Shown piece after piece: positions 11,081 to 20,371 of a stretch of DNA of 64,000 bases; position 1 is the stretch's first letter, and the number at the start of each line of letters is the position of its first letter. A program made the translations under genes and the position numbers. Source of the DNA: Turnera subulata (Eukaryota > Streptophyta > Magnoliopsida > Malpighiales > Passifloraceae); contig JAKUCV010005653.1 of the NCBI GenBank assembly GCA_028386065.3, forward strand, positions 112,672 through 176,671. Direction: 5' to 3'. The notes under the pieces are model-generated. The model did no database searches, was not told the origin of the DNA, and worked only from the letters and a program-made list of their open reading frames with translations.

Positions 11081-11720
11081 GTACCGTTTTGAGCAGACAC
11101 CTTTTTCAACATCCCATGCTATTTTGTCTAAAGGTGTTTTGGATTGATTCCATAACGATCATACATGTTTTGAGACATATAAATAGAGGATTTACATTTC
11201 TGTTTAATAACAATCAACTCTATACATTTTAAGCATTCAATGGTCATACATACATTGCAATTTTTATGAGCCAATTTCCTTGAGAATTGAGAGTTGTCTT
11301 TATAGAGCTTATTTGTTACTCATATTCACTCTTGAGAGAGCTTTTGTTTGAGTGTTTTTAAAGTGTTGTTCATACACCTTAAGGGAGGATTGTTCCCTTG
11401 TAGCAACTCATAGGAAGAGTGTTTTCTTTCCTTGAGAGAAGTCATGAAGTGAGGTATCTTCAAGCAAGTAGAGTTTCGTGTGGCTCGAGCTCTAGGTTTG
11501 TATACGGTTTGTTAAGCACCCGGAAGCTTAACCTAGATAGTGAATTCTTCGAGAGAGTCTCTCGGAGGACTGGATTAGCAACACAAGTTGTGTGTGTGAA
11601 CCAGTATAAATTTTGGTGTGTCCTTATTCTTTCAATTCCGCATTTATTTCCTGCAAGTTTTTTAGTTTCGTCCGAAAAACGCTATTCACCCTCCTCTAGC
11701 GTAGGGCACCTGTTCTAGCA

Positions 11721-11735
11721 ATTGGTAGCAGAGCC
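11721..11735 (+). promoter_or_regulatory. Copia primer-binding site (initiator tRNA-Met type)
   Basis: ATTGGTAGCAGAGCC follows the LTR directly and differs by one base from the usual TGGTATCAGAGC start of plant copia primer-binding sites. Confidence 0.8.
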
Positions 11736-11775
11736 TAACTCTCTGAAAGACTTAACCGTTTGAGAGAAACTTTCC

Positions 11776-13612
11776 ATGGCTTCTTCAAGTAATTATGCAG
11801 GACTCTTCGAAGGACAATCAACCACTCGTCCACCGCTCTTTGATGGCACCAACTACAGCTACTAGAAAGAGAGGATGAGAATCTTCCTCCAAGCCAACAA
11901 CTATGCTCTTTGGCGAATCATGAAGATCGGAGAGTAAATTCCGACAAAGAAAGTTGGTGAAACCATAGTGACAAAGACGGAGGTGGAATATGACGCTGCA
12001 GACATTACGATGATTGAAAATAACGCCAAATCAATCAACATGCTCTATTGTGCAGTCAACCCCGATGAAGACCGGAAAATCTCTTGCTGCACAACTGCAA
12101 ATGAAATGTGAGATAAGCTGGAGGTCACCTACGAAGGAACCGATCAAGTTCGAGAGGCCAAAATCGACTCCCTCGCTGCAGATTACGAACTCTTTCGAAT
12201 GAAGGAGAACGAGAGAATAGAGGAGATGTTCGAACGACTTTCTAAAATCGTAATTAACCTTCATGCTCTCAAGAAGGTCTACTCCGACAAGGACTTGGTC
12301 AGAAAAGTCCTCAGATGCCTCACTCCCGAATGGCGTTCTAAAGCCGACGCAATCTATAAAAACATCGGGACATCGAACACAACCATTGACAGTCTTAGAG
12401 GTATTCTTCTAACCTATGAAACTACCATTCTTAAACCCTCTTGCAAAGAAGAAGAACATAGCTCTCAAAGCTTCCACCTCCAAGACGCAAGAGCTCACTA
12501 AATTGGACTCTAGCGATGACGATCAAGAACTCGGACTTGTCACCCGTAAAATACCCAAATTCATGAAGAAAGAATTTGAAAGGAAAGGAAGGAAGACGTC
12601 TGGTCCACCAAAGTGCTATGGATGTGGAGAGGTTGGGCACATCAAGCCTAAGTGCCCTAAGGCAAAGGAGGAAAAAGAAAAGAAGCCCTACAAGAAGCAA
12701 AGGGCATACATCTCTTTGGGAGGCGATTCCGGCGATGAATCATCCGATAGCGATGAAGAAGAAACGGCCAACCTATGTCTCATGGCACGAGAGGAAGAAC
12801 CGGAAGAGGTAAGTACTTCTCACTCAAGCGAAGATTATACTTTTGAAGAATTGCAAGATGCATTTNGTCTCATGGCACGAGAGGAAGAACCGGAAGAGGT
12901 AAGTACTTCTCACTCAAGCGAAGATTATACTTTTGAAGAATTGCAAGATGCATTTAATGAGCTTTATGGTAAATACATTTCGGCATCTAGAACTAATAAG
13001 GGCTTAAAGAAACAACTTGCAACTCTAGAAAATGATATGGAGAAAGTGTCAAGTGAAAATGAAAAACTTAAAGAGGAAAATAAGTTTTACGGAAAGAGGA
13101 GTGCTAATAAACCGGAAAGTCCAATTAAGGAATGCTCATCATGTAAGTCATTAAAGGAACAAGTTGAAGAACTTGAAACAAAAATTAGGAAGTGTTCATC
13201 ATGTGAGACATTAAAAGAGCAAGTTAATGAACTTGAAACAACACTAAAGAAATTTAACACCCCTCAAAAGAACTTGAATTCTCTCTTAGGTAATTTGCAA
13301 TCAACTAAACATGGAGTAGGTTTCAAGAATGAACCTAAGAAGAAGAAAGTTGAAACAAAACCTAGGAAACCTATGTTTCAACCTAAGGAAAACAAGGTTA
13401 GTAAAATGCACAAACATAGGCAATATAGTAACTATTATCAACCTAGAAAGATGCACAATCCAAATGTTATTTGTCATTATTGCAATAGAATAGGACATAT
13501 TGCTCCCGTTTGCTTCACAAGGCGTAGGCATTGGGCACAAGATGAAGCTCATTACCATTATGTCTCTAACACTCAAGGACCCAAGAAGTTTTGGGTACCA
13601 AAAACCCATTGA
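11776..13612 (+). pseudogene. Copia gag (UBN2-like, CCHC zinc knuckle), broken
   Basis: The ATG at 11776 opens a copia gag: an N-terminal LFDGTNYSYW-type motif, a UBN2-like helical region (LYCAVNPD, then EMFERLSKIVNNLHALKK in the better copy), and a CCHC knuckle CYGCGEVGHIKPKCP encoded near 12616. A long lysine/glutamate-rich coiled coil follows, with a second knuckle-like CHYCNRIGHIAPVCF near 13470. It is inactivated by TAG at 11863, TAA at 11935, TGA at 12109 and a frameshift near 12445. The stop at 11863 is a Trp codon in element 2, so it arose after the copies split. An assembly gap with a duplicated flank lies inside (12777-12955). The coiled coil could drive particle assembly; that is inference. 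Confidence 0.85.
12777..12955 (+). repeat. 89-bp exact duplication around a single N (assembly join)
   Basis: Positions 12777-12865 and 12867-12955 are identical, separated by one N at 12866. Element 2 has this segment once. Exact identity on both sides of a single N points to two overlapping contigs placed end to end rather than a biological repeat. Confidence 0.85.
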
Positions 13613-13623
13613 TTTGTTTTGTA

Positions 13624-13760
13624 GGTATGCTTGAAGGCATCAATTGTACTTTGGTACCTTGATAGCGGATGCTCCAAGCACTTGATCAAAGAAGCATCCA
13701 AATTCTTGACTGATTCTTGTAGAAATGCAATGATAAGTGGTAACATTGAAAATAATCATT
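13624..13760 (+). pseudogene. Copia protease stub
   Basis: After gag, one frame reads WYLDSGCSKHLIKEASKF, the start of the copia aspartic protease with the catalytic DSG triad. The reading then degenerates into sequence without polymerase motifs. Element 2 has the same stub at 55566-55700 and breaks off at about the same place, so the loss of pol predates the split of the two copies. Confidence 0.75.
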
Positions 13761-14129
13761 CTTTGGTTGAAATCGTTCTATTATTTCTATTATACTTTTA
13801 ATAGTGCTCTTAATGCTTACTTAATTAATTAATGCTTATTGTTTATTGTATACATATCATTCTTGAGTAATAATAGTCTTAAGCATTCTATCTTACCTCG
13901 GTTGAAAAAGAGCTTAGAAGTAAATTAATTTTGCATAAAGTAAAATTTGGGTAGTAGGTTCATATTCAAATGTTACAACCCGAGTGAACAAGATGGCTTC
14001 TTTTTTTCGCATCAAGCATAGCATGTAGAGCATAATAGATCAAGTTGAGGAACACTAACTTATCGTTGAACATTCATAAAAAGATGACACAATAGCTTAA
14101 AGCATAAATATTTTTTATTATTATTTGTT

Positions 14130-14813
14130 TTAACGATTGGGTATAGCAGTGATTGAGAAATTGTAAGGGACATTAGCAATATTGACCCTAATACTATCAT
14201 TCCAAGAGAACCACATTCCGCCCGAATTGTTCTGACCATGAAGTTCGAACCGGTTTGCTGGAGGAAAACGAAGCGGGAAGACACCGTGATTATCTCCAGG
14301 CTGCCACAAGGTCTTTGTGAGCAGAACCATGTTGGGCTTGTACTGGTTCTTTAGATCTCTTAAAGTTCGTGTGAAATCTTGGGAGCGCCTAGTGATCCCT
14401 CTGCAGTTCCAAACCAGAAGGCGAGCTTTTGGCCAAGTGGGTGGTAAGCTAGTTGTCTGCGGAACGCTCTGAGCAGTCATTGAAATTTGGTAATAGCTGC
14501 CCTCATTCAGAGTCTGGCAAGAAGGCTCCAGCCTGAACTCCTGAAGTCTGTCAGAGTTGAAGAACATGATTGAATTAGCCGAGCCGTAGAAGGAAGCTCG
14601 CAGGGCACTTTGACGCTCCAGGAAGATTGTCTCCTCCATGGGTGTGACAAAGAACCAAGACGAGTAGAGCTCGTCAACAAAGACCAAACGAGGCATCCTC
14701 CCAAGCTCGTTCGGCAGTTCCTCTTGTTGCTCATTTATCAGGCTATAGGCTAACCGATTCCTTCTTCCTAAGGAGGCTCCCTCAACAAAGAAGACAGATG
14801 ATGGAGCAGGCAT
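14130..14813 (-). CDS. Antisense ORF 1 (227 aa) with a truncated LINE-type endonuclease start
   Basis: This ORF is open for 227 codons against the direction of the element, and its counterpart in element 2 (56063-56746) has the same length. Residues 1-125 resemble nothing I recognise. From about residue 130 it reads ARLLVWNCRGITR, then PNMVLLTKTLW, the opening strands of the APE-like endonuclease of plant LINEs, but it stops before the catalytic His region, so nuclease activity is not expected. A TATA-like box (CTATAAAAGG) lies on the same strand at 14913-14904, about 90 bp upstream, and is conserved in element 2. It is probably a captured host or LINE chimera. Whether it is translated is unknown. 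Confidence 0.55.
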   Translation of the reverse strand: MPAPSSVFFVEGASLGRRNRLAYSLINEQQEELPNELGRMPRLVFVDELYSSWFFVTPMEETIFLERQSALRASFYGSANSIMFFNSDRLQEFRLEPSCQTLNEGSYYQISMTAQSVPQTTSLPPTWPKARLLVWNCRGITRRSQDFTRTLRDLKNQYKPNMVLLTKTLWQPGDNHGVFPLRFPPANRFELHGQNNSGGMWFSWNDSIRVNIANVPYNFSITAIPNR

Positions 14814-14903
14814 TTTTGTCTTGTTGTGGTTTGTGTATCTCTCTCTCTCTCTGAATTGTATTTTTCTTTAAATGCTTTTGATTATTTACTAACCATTGCT
14901 TTA

Positions 14904-14913
14904 CCTTTTATAG
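14904..14913 (-). promoter_or_regulatory. TATA-like box of antisense ORF 1
   Basis: The minus strand reads CTATAAAAGG. The same ten bases occur at the same place in element 2 (56847-56838), about 90 bp before the antisense ATG; a CT/GA-rich tract lies between box and ATG in both. Confidence 0.5.
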
Positions 14914-15470
14914 AAATACGATTACCTATTTTTCAAAATCTAGACCCTACCTATTTTTCGATAAACGGTAAAGCAAACCTCTCTCTTCACAAAACTACAA
15001 ATTGTATACGCTCCTCAAGGCTCCTCTTTTTTTTTGAAAATCTTTACCACTGTCTACATTATTACTCTTGTCATGTTGCATGTTTTCGGGCAACAAACAC
15101 TTGTGTTTTCTAGCTCACTTCTCACATGCATTACTTTTTCACTCTGGCTATCTTGGCTCTTCAATAAAGGGATATGAATCCCAAAAGTTGCTTTTTTGCT
15201 CATGTGGGGTTTATGAACAAGTGGTTGATAATTATTGTCATTAATTCGCCGTGCATTATGACGTCATTTTTTTTGGCTTACTCAAATAATGAAATTCGTT
15301 TTATTAAGGAATATTTGATTTCTATTATTGCTAGAAATTCGTGATTTCACCGCTTATATTCTTTTTGGTTACTAATAACAGGCTTGATTTTATTGGATCT
15401 TATATCTTTCCTACCATTTATGTTTAAAAAACAAGCTTGATTAAGAAAAAGGAACTACTTACTTATTCAT
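14914..15470. other. Spacer between antisense ORFs
   Basis: AT-rich sequence, well matched to element 2 (56848-57420), with no supportable ORF. Because it lies downstream of antisense ORF 2 and upstream of antisense ORF 1, it may hold the end of one antisense unit and the promoter of the next. Confidence 0.45.
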
Positions 15471-15863
15471 TCATAAAATATTACAATAGAAGCAATCTAT
15501 GAAGTCATTTGCATGTTTGCGGACATTCTCAACCTGGGAGGAAAGTCCCATACAAGCCATCTCGATCTGCATCACAGCAGAGCTGATCTTCTTCAGGGCT
15601 AAGTTTAGATGCCCAAGTGTTTGTAATGGTGTATTACTGTGAGCTATCCCTTTGCCCTTCGGATGGTCAGTATCTTTGGTGACCAGCTTCTTTTGACGCT
15701 TGCGAGATATGGCCGTGTCTTCCAAATGACCAGGGACATTTCTCCGCTTGCGGCATTTCTTCTTCTTTTCCTCAACATCGGAACCACCAAAGAGAGGTGC
15801 ACCAAAAGTATAACTTAACTCCTCCGAATCAGAGGTAGTTCTAGTCCTTAGTGGTGAGTCCAT
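15471..15863 (-). CDS. Antisense ORF 2 (130 aa), basic, probably nuclear; frameshifted end
   Basis: The protein starts MDSPLRTRTTSDSEELSY, then has an acidic patch and a strongly basic run KKKKCRKRRN near residues 33-42 that resembles a nuclear localisation signal, and ends in a helix-prone region (LNLALKKISSAVMQIEMA). In element 2 the same ORF (57804-57421) ends VRKHVKELEKQMTS; here about 17 bp are missing and the last residues are out of frame. A TATA box lies 35 bp upstream in both copies. I do not recognise a family. A DNA-binding or chromatin role is only a guess from its charge. Confidence 0.5.
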   Translation of the reverse strand: MDSPLRTRTTSDSEELSYTFGAPLFGGSDVEEKKKKCRKRRNVPGHLEDTAISRKRQKKLVTKDTDHPKGKGIAHSNTPLQTLGHLNLALKKISSAVMQIEMACMGLSSQVENVRKHANDFIDCFYCNIL

Positions 15864-15897
15864 GGTTTGAGAAATGCTTTGCCAAGCATGAGGATGA

Positions 15898-15905
15898 TAT
15901 TTATA
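15898..15905 (-). promoter_or_regulatory. TATA box of antisense ORF 2
   Basis: TATAAATA on the minus strand, 35 bp before the ATG at 15863. It is conserved in element 2 at 57846-57839. The spacing allows only a very short leader. Confidence 0.5.
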
Positions 15906-16198
15906 AGCAGAAAGTGATTACGGTAAGGACATATACGAGATTTCGTGTTGAAGAAAGTGGAATACTCGAGAAAGTTGCTGACGTCAGCCGTGACGAGACT
16001 ATCAAAATCCGTAAAGAAAGAGTCATTCTTTGGAAATTCGAAATGAACTAAAAATCCCTGACTCTACATTGATCTAATTTGAGTATTTTTATTGTCTTAC
16101 CTTTACTGACATGAGCATCCGAGTATTTTCTAAGTTGTTTTGCAGGTACCCTTCATTTAAGCCAAAAGATAGGGGGACCAAGAAAGCCGAGACTGCAA

Positions 16199-16653
16199 AA
16201 CATCGATGTTGCTCAACGGAACATCGATGTTCCTAATGTACAAACCTGGACCCGAGGCTAAAAAACATCGATGTTGAGGAGCTAACATCGATGTTGAGTG
16301 GAGTTCAGCTCGTACCATTCCCAACCAGTAGCTTTAAACATCAATGTTCCATCACAAAACATCGATGTTCAGTAAGTATTATTCTTCCCAGTAGTTTTAA
16401 ACATCGATGCTTCCAGGTAAGACATCGATGTTCTGTCATTTTAGATCACAATTTTTCATCCAGTAGTTTTAAACATCGATGTTCTCATATTACAACATCG
16501 ATGTTGTCTCGATTGGCGGCATTTCAGCTTGTGTCCAGAGGCTTCACAACATCGATGTTGCACTTATGAACATCGATGTTTAGCCCTCATTTTTCAAAAA
16601 ATTATAGCCGTTGGGATTCAAACATCGATGTCTTCAATCAGAACATCGATGTT
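16199..16653. promoter_or_regulatory. Internal array of 7 palindrome pairs upstream of the 3' ORF
   Basis: Sites start at 16199/16220, 16264/16284, 16337/16358, 16400/16421, 16472/16494, 16548/16569 and 16621/16642. Five pairs are spaced 21 bp, one 20 and one 22; pairs recur every 63-76 bp. Ten of 14 sites are perfect AACATCGATGTT. The array lies between antisense ORF 2 and the sense 3' ORF, 85 bp before a TATA box, copying the LTR promoter layout. Confidence 0.85.
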
Positions 16654-16697
16654 TAGGCGTTAAAATTTCAAAAATATAGCTGTTTCTAGCCGTTGGA
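16605..16697 (-). promoter_or_regulatory. Two MSA-type elements in the internal promoter
   Basis: The minus strand reads CCCAACGGCTA (16615-16605) and TCCAACGGCTA (16697-16687). Both fully match YCYAACGGYYA, the G2/M MSA consensus, and both lie just upstream of the TATA box at 16738. Confidence 0.5.
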
Positions 16698-16737
16698 GCC
16701 TGTTGTAAGGACTACAACTGCTATATTTTAGCTCCTC

Positions 16738-16745
16738 TATATAAG
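16738..16745 (+). promoter_or_regulatory. TATA box of the 3' ORF
   Basis: TATATAAG, 96 bp before the ATG at 16841 and 85 bp after the last palindrome. Confidence 0.55.
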
Positions 16746-16840
16746 TGATGACTCCCTCTCTCATTTTATACATACTTCCTACTGTTCATTCACTCTATAC
16801 TTACTCTTCACATCATTCTCCTACTCATTTTTCTCAAAGT

Positions 16841-18102
16841 ATGGCAGGTGAGAGGAAATCTTCCAAGGGCAAATCTCCTGCTAAGGAGAGAACATCAAAG
16901 CAAAGAGGAGGCTCTTCAAGCTCAGCTCCTCAATTTACAGTGGAAGGCACCTCAATTTGGTTCTCTACCAGAGCCGAACTCCATAACTTTCTGTCTCTCT
17001 TCTCCAAGCGCTCAATTGCGTCTCCACGGTATCTTCCGGTGGATTACCCGAAGGAGAAGAACTACACGCAGCTTGAAGCCAATCTTCGAGCATCGGGATT
17101 GTGGGAATTCGTGACTAATAGGGGCTGGCAATATAGTGCGGAATTCGCCGAGCATTCTACTCAACTCTCCGACGAGATGGTGACACCTTGTCCGCTAGTG
17201 TCAATGGAGTATCTATTACCATGACATTGGAGGAATTCGGGGTGCTTGCTGGCTTGCCTTTTTAGGGAGACAATATTGCATCCTACGGAGGTGATCATTG
17301 GGCCACCATCCATGAACCACCCTTCCTGAATGAGCTTGGCTTCACAACCCTTGTCCGTCACAAATCCGGGAGGCCAACCATCCATTCCATTAACCCGGAG
17401 TATCGAGTTCTATTCTACCTTCTCACCCGGGTCATCAAGCCAAGAGACAGAAATCACACCGTCTTATCCGTTGAAGATGTGAAAGTCCTACATGCCATCA
17501 TCCACCATGCACCAATCAATTGGGCACGATTTGTGCTCATGCACATGTCGGAATATGCATCCGCATACACCGACCATCCATTGCCCTATCTATTCTTGGT
17601 CTTGAATATTTTATTGAATGCAGGTGTTGATGCTCGGCAAGGCACAGAGGTTCCTCACACAAAAATATGGGCGATAAATGATGCTACTTTCCGCACCGAA
17701 AAATCTGTGGAAGAACCAAGGCCCGGCCAAACTTCCGAGCAAGCTCCAGGGACTGCCCAAGCAGAAAGCTCCTGTGCAGCCCCTTCTCAACGCCGAACCT
17801 CCGGAGTCACTCTTGAGTCCATTGCTGACTCCATCCACGGCCTTTAATTAAGCATGACAAGCATGAGCCGAGCAATTGAGAGGATTGACACGGAAGTGCA
17901 AAGAAATGGCCACTCTCTTCGGTCTTACTTTTCCCGTGTAAATTACGATCCTCCACCATATCACACCACACTTCATGGCTACAATTTTGAAGAAGAAGGT
18001 GATAATGATGATGAGGACTTCACTCCAATGGATGTTGAGGATGGTGAAGAAGGAGCTAATGAAGAAGAAGAGGATGATGATGATGACAATGATGGGAACT
18101 AA
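16841..18102 (+). pseudogene. Sense 3' ORF: putative plant transposon protein (PF20167-like), broken
   Basis: The ATG at 16841 starts a basic, serine-rich head (MAGERKSSKGKSPAKERTSK). It leads into a helical domain with FWFSTRAELHNF-like and SGLWEFVTNRGW segments, then TLEEFGVLAGLPF, VEDVKVLHAIIHHAPINW and LPYLFLVLNILL. This order suits the plant transposon domain often carried by LTR retroelements, but the family call is from memory of its style, not from a search. A frameshift near 17180 and stops at 17262 and 17845 break it. The tail (to 18102) is very acidic (EEEEDDDDDNDGN). Element 2 has lost nearly all of this ORF. Confidence 0.6.
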
Positions 18103-18339
18103 GACCCAACTTTGTAAACTCTTATCTCTTGTTATGTTTATGTCTTTTTAAATTCAATAAAATGTTTCCTATTGCTATTTTTTTTTTTGCTAATGCCAAA
18201 AGGGGGAAGATAAGAAGAAGTATATGCACAAAGAAATAACATGCACCAAGTTAGAGGGAATAATAGTTTGAAAAACATAGGGGGAATTAACCTCACTTAT
18301 GAATTCATAAAACTTGGCATGTACTCCAATTTGTTTGTC

Positions 18340-18359
18340 ATTATCAAAAAGGGGAAAAT
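18340..18359 (+). promoter_or_regulatory. Polypurine tract of element 1
   Basis: A purine run containing AAAAAGGGGAAAA directly precedes the TG of the 3' LTR. A second AAAAGGGGGAAGA tract lies at about 18197. Confidence 0.75.
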
Positions 18360-19833
18360 TGTTAGAAATCATGTCTCCTTGTCTCATTTCAGGGTTTTGA
18401 TATTGACAAACCAAGCATGACTCAATTAATGACAACCTTGAAGCAAAAAGAAATCAATCAAAGAGCAAAGGTCTAAAGAGAAAAGAGCACAAGAATTAAA
18501 GTAACAAGAAAGAAGAGTTAGGAACTCAAAATTGTACAAAGGTTAAACACTCAATTCTTCTAAGACATTGGCTCAAAACAAAATCAATTTTACTCATGCA
18601 TTCAATAGCATCCTTTCAATCATGAAATGCGTTTTGAGCAATGAACATCGATGCTCTGATTTTAGACATCGATGTTCCTGCCTTCAAACAATCTTTCAAA
18701 ACAGGCAGTAGCTCAGAACATCGATGTTGGCATCCCAAACATCGATGTTCTCATGACCGTTGCACTTGAAAAATATTTTGCAACAGCAAAACATCGATGT
18801 TCAAATTTGAGACATCGATGTTCCATCAATTGATGTCTTTAAATTGATTTTCGCTGAACCAAATGAACATCGATGTTCTTCAAGTAAACATCGATGTTCC
18901 CATGATGATGCTTTCAAAATGATTTCACAGAACCAAATGAACATCGATGTTCTTCATGTAAACATCGATGTTCCCATGATCATTAGCTTTAAAATGATTT
19001 TGCTGAACCAAATGAACATCGATGTTCATTGAGTAAACATCGATGTTCTAGTGACCGTTGGACTCAATAATTCATATTTACAGGCAAAACATCGATGTTC
19101 CTTTGGTAAACATCGATGTTCTCTTGACCGTTGGTCCAAATAATTCAAGTTTACTGGCCAAACATCGATGTTCTAAGTTTAAACATCGATGTTGTACCGT
19201 TTTGAGCAGACACCTTTTTCAACATCCCAAGCTATTTTGTCTAAAGGAGTTTTGGATTGATTCCATAACGATCATACATGTTTTGAGACATATAAATAGA
19301 GGATTTACATCTTTATTTAATAACAATCAACTCTCTACATTTTAGGCATTCAATTGTCATACATATGTTGCAATTTTTATGAGCCAATTTCCTTGAGAAT
19401 TGAGAGTTGCCTTTATAAAGCTTATTTGTTACTCATATTCACTCTTGAGAGAGTTTTTGTTTGAGTGTTTTTAAAGTGTTGTTCATACACCTTAAGGGAG
19501 GATTGTTCCCTTGTAGCAACTCATAGGAAGAGTGTTTTCTTTCCTTGAGAGAAGTCTTGAAGTGAGGTATCTTCAAGCAAGTGGAGTTTCGTGTGACTCG
19601 AGCTCTAGGTTTGTATACGGTTTGTTAAGCACCCGGAAGCTTAACCTAGATAGTGAAATCTTGGAGAGAGTCTCTCGGAGGACTGGATTAGCCACACAAG
19701 TTGTGTGTGTGAACCAGTATAAATTTTGGTGTGTCCTTATTCTTTCAATTCCGCATTTATTTCTTGCAAGTTTTTTAGTTTCGTCCGAAAAACGCTATTC
19801 ACCCCCCTCTAGCGTAGGGCACCTGTTCTAACA
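18360..19833 (+). repeat. 3' LTR of element 1
   Basis: Same length (1474 bp) as the 5' LTR, with scattered substitutions and no indels. The eight palindrome pairs lie at 18644, 18717, 18790, 18866, 18940, 19015, 19088 and 19161, and the TATA box at 19291-19298. It ends TCTAACA at 19833. Confidence 0.9.
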
Positions 19834-20371
19834 AAAAAAAATTTTAATGCCCAAATTTGTTTTCTTAAATGCATTTTGACCCTAAAGAGAGTGATTGCGC
19901 TATTAGAGAAAATGTGATTGATTACAATTAGTAAAGTGTTTTGAGAAAATTAAGTCTTTTGTTACAGAGATATAGAAGTTTGTTTATGTGAAGATTGAGC
20001 CAATTCTAAAAGAAGACCTAGGTTGACCTTGGGGATCCCCATTTAGATGAACTACAAGAGCTTTGAACCCACTAACAGGGGGTATGTAGGCAGTCTCAAG
20101 CGGATGAGGCGTAAACTCAAATGTTTGCTTTTCTGCATTGCATCTCATTATAACATACACACTTTGCAAAATATATATGTCATGCTTTTTTGTTAATTTG
20201 CTTGTAACATGGGGTATATGCATACTATCCGGCTATGAAATGTACGCATTGACCTTGGCATCCAATACTGTGGGCGTCGTCCCAGGAAAGATGGTGGCTA
20301 GTAATAAACAAATCCTTGGGTCCTCCTCTTGGTTACGAGACAAATGCTTTATCTAGAGTCATTTGTGGGTT
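19834..20371 (+). mobile_element. Outer Tat/Ogre-like LTR, middle part
   Basis: Continues the LTR interrupted at 10246. It carries the motif AGCTTTGAACCC...GGGGGTATGTAGG near 20063-20096, the plus-strand counterpart of the U5 motif seen on the minus strand in the LTRs near 7.67 and 61.63 kb. It is interrupted at 20371 by a solo LTR. Confidence 0.5.

Larger units (their letters stand above)
10247..11720 (+). repeat. 5' LTR of element 1
   Basis: The LTR begins TGTTAGAACTC and ends CTGTTCTAGCA; its partner ends in the expected ...TCTAACA. U3 holds eight pairs of the 12-bp palindrome (10531-11080). A TATA box (TATAAATA) lies at 11178-11185, about 100 bp after the last pair, so transcription should start near 11210. 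Every site position is reproduced in the 3' LTR at an exact offset of 8113. Confidence 0.9.
10247..19833 (+). mobile_element. Copia-type non-autonomous retrotransposon, element 1 (9587 bp)
   Basis: Two 1474-bp LTRs (10247-11720 and 18360-19833) bound a 6.6-kb interior. A tRNA-Met-type primer-binding site follows the 5' LTR and a purine tract precedes the 3' LTR. The flanks are AAAAT on the left and an A-run ending in T on the right, which fits a 5-bp duplication blurred by A-tract slippage. The interior holds a broken gag, a protease stub, two antisense ORFs, a palindrome array with TATA box, and a sense 3' ORF. No reverse transcriptase, RNase H or integrase remains. The LTRs differ by a few percent without indels, so the insertion is not very recent. 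It must depend on an autonomous relative. Confidence 0.9.

Noticed and set aside
10731..11232. Open frames across the palindrome array encoding repeated KHRCS, NIDV or TSMF peptides (also at 16291-16569, 18844-19345, 52685-53031 and 58737-59028)
   Set aside because: The 21-bp spacing is a multiple of three, so the palindrome repeats in frame and keeps several frames open, each showing its own translation of AACATCGATGTT. They lie in LTR U3 upstream of the TATA box.
11721..11735. tRNA gene fragment
   Set aside because: The short tRNA-complementary sequence is a primer-binding site next to an LTR, without cloverleaf or internal promoter boxes.
12031..12700. Minus-strand ORFs over gag in element 1 (and 54054-54730 in element 2)
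   Set aside because: They are shadows of the gag coding strand; gag has clear domain motifs and the antisense frames have none, unlike antisense ORFs 1 and 2, which lie outside gag and have their own TATA boxes.
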